A stretch of 64,000 nt of DNA from Streptomyces sp. NRRL B-1347 (GTDB taxonomy: Bacteria; Actinomycetota; Actinomycetes; Streptomycetales; Streptomycetaceae). The stretch covers positions 1 through 64,000 of the forward strand of contig NZ_JOJM01000036.1 of the NCBI RefSeq assembly GCF_000720325.1. The letters are read 5' to 3'. Position 1 is the stretch's first letter, and every line of letters starts with the position of its first letter. Below the pieces are notes generated by a model, which was not told the origin of the DNA, made no database searches, and saw nothing but the letters and a program-made list of their open reading frames with translations. Positions 6,416-13,106 of this stretch are shown piece after piece. The translations under genes were made by a program, and so were the position numbers.

Positions 6416-7207
6416 ATGAAATTCGTGAACCTTCTTCTTCTTGCTCAAGTAGCCTTACCTCTCCCAAGCACGATGGGAAGGCACATGAGTAACGTTTCTA
6501 GGCAGCAGTACCGTGACGCTGTTGAGAAGATGCTCGCCGACTACCGGGCGGCCGGGCCTATCGAGACGAAGCAGCGCAAGTACCGGTCTGTGCTCATCGG
6601 ACACGGTTGGTGTGCTGAGGTGCATCGCCTTGCAGAGGTGGTTCTGCACCTCATTGATCGCGGGAACCGTCACGAGACGCTGATTCTGCTTCGCACCATG
6701 GTCGAGACCACTCTCAGCCTGCACTGGCTCTCCCAGAAGGGAGACGCAGGCGCACTCGGTGTTCTTGCTGAAGGAGGGCGTCTGAACCGGGCGGCTGCTG
6801 AGGACATGAAGAAGGCATTCAGCGTGCCGCAGGAGCTCCTTGACGCGATCAAGGGTGAGTCGGTCGAGAAAACCGACGAAAGTGAGATCTTCCGTAAGTT
6901 CCAGGCGCAGTGTGATGAGGTAGACCCGAAAAGGGAGCTGTACTCCGTGTACCGATACCTCTGTGGTTACGCTCACCCGAGTTGGACTGGCGCCTCCGCC
7001 TTCATCGAGTGGACGACTGAGCCTCCCAGCCTCCGCAGTGAACCCAAAGAGGGGGGAGCCGCGGTAGTGGAGGCGACTGTGGCCATGTGTCTGGTCTGGG
7101 CGGGGCGGGCGTACGACGAGATGATCAACGGAAAGCCGCGTAAGCAGCTCCTGCGCTCGGTGGCGAAGGAGCTTGGCCTCCGGGCGGCTCTACCTTTGAT
7201 CAATTAG
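6416..7207 (+). CDS. DUF5677-like protein, 263 aa
   Basis: A helical protein whose core (LADVVLHL-type helix, then ETLILLRTMVETTLSLHWLS) resembles DUF5677 proteins, which are frequent in accessory DNA and have no proven function. A YRYLCGYAHPS segment gives R180-x6-H187, compatible with the R-x4-6-H motif of HEPN folds. I chose the ATG at 6416, which has GGAG at 8 nt. The alternative ATG at 6485 is preceded by GGGAAGG and would remove a hydrophobic N-terminus not typical for the family. GC content is about 57%. It is the last gene before the tRNA attachment site, a typical cargo position. Confidence 0.75.
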   Translation: MKFVNLLLLAQVALPLPSTMGRHMSNVSRQQYRDAVEKMLADYRAAGPIETKQRKYRSVLIGHGWCAEVHRLAEVVLHLIDRGNRHETLILLRTMVETTLSLHWLSQKGDAGALGVLAEGGRLNRAAAEDMKKAFSVPQELLDAIKGESVEKTDESEIFRKFQAQCDEVDPKRELYSVYRYLCGYAHPSWTGASAFIEWTTEPPSLRSEPKEGGAAVVEATVAMCLVWAGRAYDEMINGKPRKQLLRSVAKELGLRAALPLIN

Positions 7208-7211
7208 CCGA

Positions 7212-7248
7212 GTGGTGCGGGCAGGCGTTGTGGTGCGTTTGTGGTGCG
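7212..7248. repeat. three GTGGTGCG repeats next to the tRNA att site
   Basis: GTGGTGCG occurs at 7212-7219, 7230-7237 and 7241-7248; the last two are part of a 10-bp TTGTGGTGCG repeat with an 11-bp period. They lie 70-110 bp inside the tRNA-proximal end of the element, a position expected for integrase or excisionase arm sites. Confidence 0.45.
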
Positions 7249-7286
7249 CGCCCCGCCCACTGGCCCGGAGCACTCGGACAACAAAG

Positions 7287-7313
7287 AACCCCCGGGTCCA
7301 CGACCTGGGGGTT
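7287..7313 (-). terminator. tRNA-Gly terminator supplied by the element
   Basis: An 11-bp stem (7287-7297 / 7303-7313, one G-T pair) is followed on the minus strand by TTCTTTGTTGTCC. It lies just after the 3' end of tRNA-Gly and resembles the displaced hairpin at 973-997. Confidence 0.7.
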
Positions 7314-7318
7314 TCACA

Positions 7319-7392
7319 TGGAGCGGGTGACGAGAATCGAACTCGCGCTCTCAGCTTGGGAAGCTGATGTTCTACCATTAAACTACACCCGC
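7319..7392 (-). tRNA. tRNA-Gly (anticodon CCC), CCA encoded
   Basis: The minus-strand cloverleaf is complete. The acceptor stem is GCGGGTG/CACCCGC (7386-7392 with 7323-7329), the anticodon stem TCAGC/GCTGA closes a TTCCCAA loop with anticodon CCC, and the T stem is GCGAG/CTCGT. The discriminator is T and CCA is encoded (7319-7321). The 3' half is the attachment site of the adjacent element. A short palindrome, ACCGGTTGAACCGGT, lies in the 5' leader at 7398-7412. Confidence 0.95.
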
Positions 7393-7721
7393 GCGGTACA
7401 CCGGTTGAACCGGTTTCGTACTGTCGCACACTCTACCTCATCCCAGGCCCCGGGCGCCGTGCCCCCGGGGCCCGGCTGCGCTGTGTGGGCTCTGCGTGAC
7501 TGCGGGCGAAGGGAGTTGGGGCGTACGGTGGGGGGCCTTCCCGGGATGGGGTCGAGGCGGATCCGGGGTGGATCCGCGGTGGATCCCGGGGGAGGTGTGT
7601 GGGGGTCGTGAGGGGTCCCCGAGGGGTCGGAGTGCCGCCTGGAGTGGCGTCCCTTTCATCCCGTAATGTGGCTTTCGTCGTCCGCCAGTTACGGCTTTTG
7701 GGGAAGGGACTCGTCGACTTG
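7393..7721. other. tRNA promoter region and gene-free spacer
   Basis: The stretch holds the tRNA leader (possible minus-strand -10 TAGAGT near 7432-7437) and three GGATCC copies at 7559, 7570 and 7581 in an 11-bp period. I see no supported coding sequence. Confidence 0.5.
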
Positions 7722-7880
7722 ATGGAGCGCACCGTCGTCCGCTGTGCCGAGGGGCACGTGTTCAGCACCGCTTCGTTCCCGATGCAGCAGGCCGACCGGC
7801 TCGGGCCGGGCCGCCTCATCCGCTGTCCGCGGTGTGCGCGGCTCCGCCACGCGGTGCCGGTGGAGTTCGAGAAGCGGTAG
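7722..7880 (+). CDS. small Cys-rich zinc-ribbon-like protein, 52 aa
   Basis: A short conserved-looking protein with VVRCAEGH near the N-terminus and IRCPRCARL near residue 37, enough Cys/His ligands (C, H, C, C) for one zinc site. Its function is unknown. I chose the ATG at 7722 over an in-frame TTG just before it; a GGGAAGGG stretch lies about 12 nt upstream, somewhat far. It precedes dcd by 136 nt, with a hairpin between them, so it need not be in the same transcript. Confidence 0.6.
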   Translation: MERTVVRCAEGHVFSTASFPMQQADRLGPGRLIRCPRCARLRHAVPVEFEKR

Positions 7881-7951
7881 AGCGAGGAGGGCGGGTGCCA
7901 CGGTCCTGTGGCCGGTACCCGCCGTACCACCGCTACCGCCAGTACGGCGAC

Positions 7952-8001
7952 AGAGCGCGCGGGTGGCGCATTGCGCAAATTGCGGCCTTCCCGCGCGCTC
8001 T
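7952..8001. promoter_or_regulatory. 12-bp perfect inverted repeat upstream of dcd
   Basis: AGAGCGCGCGGG (7952-7963) and CCCGCGCGCTCT (7990-8001) are exact complements around a 26-nt loop containing the palindrome TTGCGCAA. The repeat ends 15 nt before the dcd GTG start. It could act as an operator, a leader hairpin or an attenuator. Confidence 0.5.
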
Positions 8002-8016
8002 GCGTATCCTCGGTGC

Positions 8017-8592
8017 GTGCTTCTCTCAGACAAGGACATCCGGGCCGAGATCGACGCCGGGCGGGTACGGATCGATCCCTACGACGAATCCATGGTGCAG
8101 CCGTCGAGCATCGACGTGCGCCTCGACCGGTACTTCCGGGTGTTCGAGAACCACCGGTACCCGCACATCGACCCGTCCGTCGAGCAGGCGGATCTGACCC
8201 GGCTCGTCGAGCCCGAGGGGGACGAGCCGTTCATCCTCCACCCGGGGGAGTTCGTGCTCGCGTCGACGTACGAGGTCATCTCGCTGCCCGACGACCTGGC
8301 GTCCCGCCTGGAGGGCAAGTCCAGCCTCGGCCGGCTCGGGCTCGTCACGCACTCCACCGCCGGGTTCATCGACCCCGGCTTCTCGGGGCACGTGACCCTC
8401 GAACTGTCGAACCTCGCCACGCTGCCGATCAAGCTCTGGCCGGGGATGAAGATCGGGCAGCTGTGCATGTTCCGGCTGACCTCGCCCGCCGAGGCCCCGT
8501 ACGGGTCCGAGCGGTACGGGTCGCGCTACCAGGGTCAGCGCGGGCCCACCGCTTCCCGTTCCTTCCTCAACTTCCATCGGACCCAGGTGTGA
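8017..8592 (+). CDS. dcd: dCTP deaminase
   Basis: Converts dCTP to dUTP and ammonia in the cytoplasm, supplying dUMP for thymidylate synthesis. The 191-aa protein has the family order: [12 protein letters not shown] (about 25-36), the [11 protein letters not shown] active-site segment (about 107-117), and [20 protein letters not shown] (about 121-140) with the catalytic glutamate. I chose the GTG at 8017 because the family starts with LLSDKDIR. The phosphoribosyltransferase gene begins 9 nt after its stop, so the two are probably co-transcribed. Confidence 0.97.
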   Translation: MLLSDKDIRAEIDAGRVRIDPYDESMVQPSSIDVRLDRYFRVFENHRYPHIDPSVEQADLTRLVEPEGDEPFILHPGEFVLASTYEVISLPDDLASRLEGKSSLGRLGLVTHSTAGFIDPGFSGHVTLELSNLATLPIKLWPGMKIGQLCMFRLTSPAEAPYGSERYGSRYQGQRGPTASRSFLNFHRTQV

Positions 8593-8600
8593 CATCCCCC

Positions 8601-9098
8601 ATGAGCGACGTGCGCGAGAACCTGACCTACGAGAAGTTCGGCGCCGCTGTGCGCGAGCTGGCGCAGACCATCGCTGACGACGGGTACGAGCCTGACGTCA
8701 TCCTCAGCATCGCCCGCGGCGGGGTGTTCGTCGCCGGTGGTCTGGCGTACGCGCTGGACTGCAAGAACATCCACCTGGTGAACGTGGAGTTCTACACCGG
8801 CGTGGGCGAGACCCTCGAAATGCCCGTCATGCTGGCGCCCGTCCCGAATGCGATCGACTTCTCGAACAAGAAGGTCCTGATCGCCGACGACGTCGCCGAC
8901 ACCGGCAAGACGCTGAAGCTCGTGCACGACTTCTGCCTCGACCACGTCGCCGAGGTGCGCTCCGCCGTCATCTATGAGAAGTCCCACTCGCTCGTGAAGT
9001 GCGAGTACGTGTGGAAGCGTACGGATGAGTGGATCAACTTCCCGTGGAGCGTCGAGCCGCCGGTCGTGAAGCGGCACGGGCAGGTTCTCGACGCCTGA
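8601..9098 (+). CDS. phosphoribosyltransferase
   Basis: A 165-aa type I phosphoribosyltransferase, probably transferring the phosphoribosyl group of PRPP to a purine base (the xanthine/hypoxanthine-like branch). The PRPP loop is VLIADDVADTGKT (about 93-105), and the SIARGGVFVAGGLA segment (about 36-49) contributes the pyrophosphate site. The base specificity cannot be read from the sequence. It lies 9 nt after dcd, consistent with a nucleotide salvage operon, and is followed by a strong bidirectional terminator. Confidence 0.9.
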   Translation: MSDVRENLTYEKFGAAVRELAQTIADDGYEPDVILSIARGGVFVAGGLAYALDCKNIHLVNVEFYTGVGETLEMPVMLAPVPNAIDFSNKKVLIADDVADTGKTLKLVHDFCLDHVAEVRSAVIYEKSHSLVKCEYVWKRTDEWINFPWSVEPPVVKRHGQVLDA

Positions 9099-9116
9099 CC
9101 GTCCGTTCACGTGCCG

Positions 9117-9146
9117 CGGCGCCCCCACCCGGAGGTGGGGGCGCCG
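9117..9146. terminator. bidirectional terminator between convergent genes
   Basis: A perfect 13-bp stem (9117-9129 / 9134-9146) with a CGGA loop is followed by TTGTCGTT on the plus strand. It separates the phosphoribosyltransferase gene from the convergent DUF1700-type gene. Confidence 0.8.
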
Positions 9147-9153
9147 TTGTCGT

Positions 9154-9750
9154 TCACGCCTGTGCCGCGACCCCCGCGGTGGCCGGACCGGTCCGCGCCG
9201 CCTTCCACAGGAGCCGTGCGCCGAGCACGGGCAGCAGCACGTTCAGGAGCAGGAGCAGCAGCAGTTCCATGATGCCGATGCGGCCCGCGCCCGCGACGAA
9301 GCCGATGAGCAGCAGGAGCGGGAGCGCCAGGGTCAGCGCGCCGCCCTTGAGCTTCTGGCGCGCGGTCCACCGGGTGGAGGTGGACAGCAGATAGAGCCCC
9401 GCCGCGGCGGCGGCCACCATCGCGAGCGGGCCGCCGAACAGCGTCAGCGGTCCCGATGCCGCCAGTACGAGGATCGTGAGGCGGGTGCGGAGCCGCTCCG
9501 GCTCGGGGGCGCCGGGCGCCGGCGGGGCCTCCGCGAGCGCCGACGCCGCGATCGCGGCGGGGTCGCCCAGCTGGGCCAGGACCCCGCGCACGGTCGCGTC
9601 GTCCCGTGTGCCGGCCTCGGCGAGGCTGACCTCTATGTGCTCGCGCAGATCCGCAAGGAGCTCCGCCCGGCGGGTCGGGTCGAGGGTCGTGGTGGCCCGC
9701 TCCACGTCGGTCAGGTAGGTGCGGACGAGGGCGTGGTCAGGTGCCGTCAT
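9154..9750 (-). CDS. HAAS/DUF1700-type membrane protein, 198 aa
   Basis: The cytoplasmic N-terminus (about 1-75, TYLTDVERATTTLDPTRRAE, then ELLADLREHIEVSL) matches the HAAS signalling domain of DUF1700-type proteins. About four hydrophobic segments follow (roughly 88-190). Such proteins are usually encoded with a PadR repressor, as here: the PadR gene overlaps its start by 14 nt. The pair probably senses and responds to an envelope or drug stress, but the signal is unknown. Confidence 0.85.
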   Translation of the reverse strand: MTAPDHALVRTYLTDVERATTTLDPTRRAELLADLREHIEVSLAEAGTRDDATVRGVLAQLGDPAAIAASALAEAPPAPGAPEPERLRTRLTILVLAASGPLTLFGGPLAMVAAAAAGLYLLSTSTRWTARQKLKGGALTLALPLLLLIGFVAGAGRIGIMELLLLLLLNVLLPVLGARLLWKAARTGPATAGVAAQA

Positions 9751-10117
9751 GGGGGTTCTCCGTGTCGTGCGAAATGCGGGGCGCCGGGGCCAGGAAGTGG
9801 TCGACGGCGTCCCGGAAGAGGGGCCAGCTCGCGGTGAAGTCCGCGAGGGCCGTGCGGCCCTCGGGCGTGAGCGTGTAGTAGCGGCGGGGCGGGCCGCTGG
9901 GGGACTCGCGCAGTTCCGTGTCCACCAGGCGGTCGCGGCGCAGCCGGGACAGGAGCGGGTAGATGGTGCCCTGGCTCGTCGTCATCGCGGCGACGGCGGA
10001 CAGCTCCTCGACCAGCTCCACCCCGTAGCGCGGGCCGTCGCGCATCAGGGCCAGGACGCAGTACTCCAGTACGCCCTTGCGCAGCTGGCTCGCGGCCTTC
10101 GTCAGTGGATCCGCCAT
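9737..10117 (-). CDS. PadR-family transcriptional regulator
   Basis: A 126-aa winged-helix repressor. The core is KGVLEYCVLALMRDGPRYG, then VELVEEL (about 13-40), and the characteristic TSQGTIYPLLSRLRRDRLV (about 47-65) recognition helix, followed by RRYYTLTPEGR in the wing. It overlaps the DUF1700-type gene, so both are translated together. I chose the ATG at 10117 because the family begins close to QLRKG. A CTTGC/GCAAG inverted repeat in its promoter is a candidate autoregulatory site. Confidence 0.93.
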   Translation of the reverse strand: MADPLTKAASQLRKGVLEYCVLALMRDGPRYGVELVEELSAVAAMTTSQGTIYPLLSRLRRDRLVDTELRESPSGPPRRYYTLTPEGRTALADFTASWPLFRDAVDHFLAPAPRISHDTENPHDGT

Positions 10118-10139
10118 CCCCCTCGCCCCCCTCCAGTTC

Positions 10140-10169
10140 CTTGCTTTGCCTGGAACATTGCATTGCAAG
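10140..10169. promoter_or_regulatory. candidate PadR operator
   Basis: CTTGC (10140-10144) and GCAAG (10165-10169) flank an AT-richer centre with ATTGCATTGCA in front of the PadR gene. The assignment is by position and symmetry only. Confidence 0.35.
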
Positions 10170-10196
10170 GTACGTGACAGGAGTGGGCATGAGCAA

Positions 10197-10226
10197 GGGC
10201 CCCGGCGGTCGTGCCCGCCGGGGCCC
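10197..10226 (-). terminator. terminator downstream of the Yip1-family gene
   Basis: A perfect 12-bp GC stem (10197-10208 / 10215-10226) with a TCGTGC loop lies 29 nt past the stop codon of the minus-strand Yip1 gene. Confidence 0.7.
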
Positions 10227-10254
10227 TGGGTGGTGCGTGCCGTGCGCGGCAGCG

Positions 10255-11292
10255 TCAGAAGGTGCCGAGCTTGATGATCGACAGGATCGCGAGCAGCTGG
10301 ATGGCGCTGGCGCCGAGGGCGCGGGTCCAGTGCAGGTCGTGCGACTTGCTGACCATCAGGGTGAGCAGCGCGCCCGCCGCGAGCCAGGTGGCCCAGCCGA
10401 GCAGCTGGACGAAGCCGTTGCCGCCGCCGAGGAACAGGGCGACGATGACGCGCGGCCCGTCCGTGATCGCCATGACCAGCATGGACAGGCCGACGGTCGG
10501 CTGCCAGGCGCCGTCGCCGCCGAACTGGCGGGCGAGGCTGTGGGTGACGACGCCGAGGATGAGCGCGCTGATGGAGATCGCGACGCCGGTGGTGAGGACG
10601 TACGGGATCGCCGTGGACAGCGTGGCGTTGAGGACGTCCTCGCGGGCCTCGTCGAAGCCGAAGACGGCGAGCAGGCCGTAGAGGAACGTGACGATGACGG
10701 CCGGGGCCCACATCGCGTAGTCGCGCATCTGGAGGAAGGTCGGGCCCGGGCGCAGCACGATGCCGCGCAGCAGGTCCTTCCAGGGCAGCTTGGGGCCGAT
10801 GGGCCCGGCGGGGGCCTGGCCCGCGCGGTAGGTGTCCCCGTCGTTGTAGGGGTCCTCGCCGAGGGAGAAGGCCTGGGTGCTGCCGGGGTTGTTGGCGGCG
10901 TACGGGTCGGGGGCGCCGCCGTGGCCGCCGTGTCCGCCCTGGCCGCCGTAGTACTCGGGTTCGTCCCGGCCGCCGGGGGGCTGGGGCCACTGCTGGGCGC
11001 CGCCGTGGTGCTGGCCGCCGCCGGGGTGGCCGCCGCCGTACTGGCCGCCGTACTGGCCGGGGCCGGGGCCCTGGCCGCCGTACTGGGGCGGGGCCGGGTG
11101 TCCGTGCGAGGGCGCGGGCGGGTAGCCGTACGGCGCCTGGCCGCCGCCTTGCTGCGGGGGCCGCTGCTGTCCGTACGGGGCCTGCCCGGGGGCCTGCCGA
11201 GGGCTCTGCCCCGGCCCTTGGTGTCCTTGGGGACGTCCCGATTGCTGTGCGCGGTTGTCCCGGCCGCCGCGTCCGATCCTGAATCCAGCCAC
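10255..11292 (-). CDS. Yip1-family membrane protein with a low-complexity N-terminus
   Basis: A 345-aa protein. Residues 1 to about 165 are a disordered Q/G/P/Y/H-rich region (repeats such as QYGGQYGGG). The rest is a Yip1 domain with about five membrane segments, beginning at LPWKDLLRGIVLRPGPTFLQ. The role in bacteria is unknown. The start at 11292 is the only one giving a basic MAGFRIGRGGR N-terminus. It is transcribed alone between two terminators. Confidence 0.85.
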   Translation of the reverse strand: MAGFRIGRGGRDNRAQQSGRPQGHQGPGQSPRQAPGQAPYGQQRPPQQGGGQAPYGYPPAPSHGHPAPPQYGGQGPGPGQYGGQYGGGHPGGGQHHGGAQQWPQPPGGRDEPEYYGGQGGHGGHGGAPDPYAANNPGSTQAFSLGEDPYNDGDTYRAGQAPAGPIGPKLPWKDLLRGIVLRPGPTFLQMRDYAMWAPAVIVTFLYGLLAVFGFDEAREDVLNATLSTAIPYVLTTGVAISISALILGVVTHSLARQFGGDGAWQPTVGLSMLVMAITDGPRVIVALFLGGGNGFVQLLGWATWLAAGALLTLMVSKSHDLHWTRALGASAIQLLAILSIIKLGTF

Positions 11293-11378
11293 GGAATCGA
11301 ACGTACCTGGTCCGGCGGGGCGGTCGCGCCCCTGTTGTGGAGGAGAGCCCGTTTGCGGCTGACCTGTAACAACCCCTA

Positions 11379-11411
11379 GGGGGACCCTGAGGGGTTGTCC
11401 TCAGGGCCCCC
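11379..11411 (-). terminator. terminator after the first FG-GAP gene
   Basis: GGGGGACCCTGAGG (11379-11392) pairs with CCTCAGGGCCCCC (11399-11411), with one bulged A. It lies downstream of the minus-strand gene ending at 11462. Confidence 0.65.
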
Positions 11412-11461
11412 GTGGCGCCCGTGACCAGGTGGGGCGTGAGTGGCCGGGGTGGTGCGGCGGC

Positions 11462-12940
11462 CTAGCGGCCGAGCACGGCGCCGTACGTCAGCGCGGACGA
11501 AGACGCGGGCAGCTGGAGGGACTTGGGGGTGACGGTGGTGGTGCCGGGCGGCAGGACGTCGGGCGAGGCCCAGACGCCGCCGGACGAGCCGTCCTCGCCG
11601 GGGGCGGCGGTGGCGAGCTCGGGCTTGCCGTCGTTGTCGAAGTCGCCGGTGGCGAGGGCGGCGCCGAAGCGGTCGCCGGTCTCGGCGGTGCCGGGGATCT
11701 GGTTCGTGTCCTGCTGGAAGGCGTAGCCGTTGGCCTTGCCGTCGCCCAGCTCGTCGTCGGCGTCGAGGATGCCCTTCTTGGCGCCGTACAGGACGGTGAC
11801 GCTGCCCGCGTTCTTCTTGCTGCCGATGGCCTCGCCGGGGGCGCCGATGATCAGGTCGGTGTAGCCGTCGTTGTCGATGTCGCGGGCGGTGACGGCCTCG
11901 CCGAAGCCGTCGCCCTTCTCGGCGACGCCGGGGACGCCCGGGGTGTCCTGGTTGAGGGTCTGGGCGCGGGCGCCGAAGGAGCCGTTGCGGTCGCCGTAGC
12001 GGATGTGGACGCCGCCGCCCTTGGTGAGCTCCTCGGGGCCGCACGGGTCGTCGATGTTCTCGTCGGCGATCTCGCGGCAGTTGCCGAGCGCGAGGTCGTC
12101 GAGGCCGTCGCCGTTGAAGTCGCCGGTGGCGAAGGCGGAGGTGGCGCCGTTGCTGTTGGCCCAGGACAGGAGGAGGCGCTTCTCCGGTTTGTGGTAGCGG
12201 TAGAGGTGGACGTGGGACTGCGTGTACGGCTGCTGCTTGGTGTAGTACGCGACGGCGAGGTCGGCGAGGCCGTCGTTGTCGAAGTCACCGGTGGACAGGA
12301 CGGGGGCGCGGCCGCCCATCCGGTCGCCCATGCCCGGCTCGGTCTTCGCGGCGCGCGGGTCGTAGTTGACGACGACCTTGTCGGTGCCGCCGATGGCCAG
12401 GTCGGCCCGCTTGTCGCCGTTGAAGTCGGCGGCGGCCAGGGCGTTGCCGTAGGAGTCCTTGGCCTTGGCGCCGCGGCCCGCGCTGTTGGCCTTGCCGAAG
12501 CCGGTCTTCGTGCCGTACACGACGGTCGCGTTGCCCGCGTCCGCCTTGCCGTCGACGTCCTCGCCCGGGGCGCCGACCGCGAGGTCGGTGAGCCCGTCGC
12601 CGTCGAAGTCCGCGACGGCCACGGACGCGCCGAAGCGGTCGCCCGTCTCCGGGGCGCCCGGCACGTTCGCCGTGGCCTGGCTGATCCGTACGTTGCCCTT
12701 GGCGCGCAGGCCGTCGGGGCCGCCCCAGACCACGCTCACGTACCCGGCCCTGGCCTTCCCGCCGACGCTCGCGGCCGGGACGCCGACGGCGAGGTCCGCG
12801 TAGCCGTCGCCGTTGAAGTCGGCCTTGGCGGGCGGGGTGGCCCCGGCGGGCGCGGCGCTCGCGCCCGCGGCGAGCGGCAGGGTGAGGCCGGTCGCCGCGA
12901 GCGCCGTGGCGGCGGCCAGGGCGAGGGTGCGTGTGCGCAC
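11462..12940 (-). CDS. exported FG-GAP/VCBS repeat protein 1, 492 aa
   Basis: A secreted beta-propeller. Residues 1-29 are a signal peptide ending ASA-AP. Seven calcium-binding D-x-[DN]-x-DG motifs follow, beginning KADFNGDGYADLAVG and ending TGDFDNDGKPELATA, each in an integrin-alpha-type blade of about 60 residues. Seven motifs fit a complete propeller. The C-terminus ends YGAVLGR, shared in kind with the gene at 17118. The GTG start at 12940 has GGAG at about 6 nt (GTTGGAGCACCC). Its ligand is unknown; such proteins usually bind other proteins or carbohydrate outside the cell. First of six similar genes. Confidence 0.9.
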   Translation of the reverse strand: MRTRTLALAAATALAATGLTLPLAAGASAAPAGATPPAKADFNGDGYADLAVGVPAASVGGKARAGYVSVVWGGPDGLRAKGNVRISQATANVPGAPETGDRFGASVAVADFDGDGLTDLAVGAPGEDVDGKADAGNATVVYGTKTGFGKANSAGRGAKAKDSYGNALAAADFNGDKRADLAIGGTDKVVVNYDPRAAKTEPGMGDRMGGRAPVLSTGDFDNDGLADLAVAYYTKQQPYTQSHVHLYRYHKPEKRLLLSWANSNGATSAFATGDFNGDGLDDLALGNCREIADENIDDPCGPEELTKGGGVHIRYGDRNGSFGARAQTLNQDTPGVPGVAEKGDGFGEAVTARDIDNDGYTDLIIGAPGEAIGSKKNAGSVTVLYGAKKGILDADDELGDGKANGYAFQQDTNQIPGTAETGDRFGAALATGDFDNDGKPELATAAPGEDGSSGGVWASPDVLPPGTTTVTPKSLQLPASSSALTYGAVLGR

Positions 12941-13106
12941 GGGTGCTCCAACTCTGTGGGTGACGCTTGGTCTTCACCTGTGTGACACACGAGGTTGGGC
13001 AAGGGTTGTGGTGACACCCGCCGGGGGCTTCCCGCCCCGCCCTGCCCCGCCCCGCCCCGAGCACGCGCCACGAGCACGCTCCGCCAGGGCCGACTGCGGC
13101 TCTCCT

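Larger units (their letters stand above)
1003..7320. mobile_element. decayed pSAM2/AICE-like integrative element at tRNA-Gly(CCC)
   Basis: The 6.3 kb is bounded by a 45-bp direct repeat of the tRNA 3' half. Inside it are a GntR/KorSA-type regulator, a Nudix gene like pSAM2 pif, an SCO3933-family gene and an spdB2-like fragment, in the order seen in actinomycete integrative and conjugative elements. Short direct repeats with an 11-bp period lie just inside both ends (1155-1174 and 7228-7248), as expected for integrase arm sites. No integrase, excisionase, replication initiator or FtsK/TraB gene is visible. It is therefore probably a non-autonomous remnant, or one mobilised in trans. Base composition drops well below the chromosome in the two terminal cargo genes. 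Confidence 0.75.
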
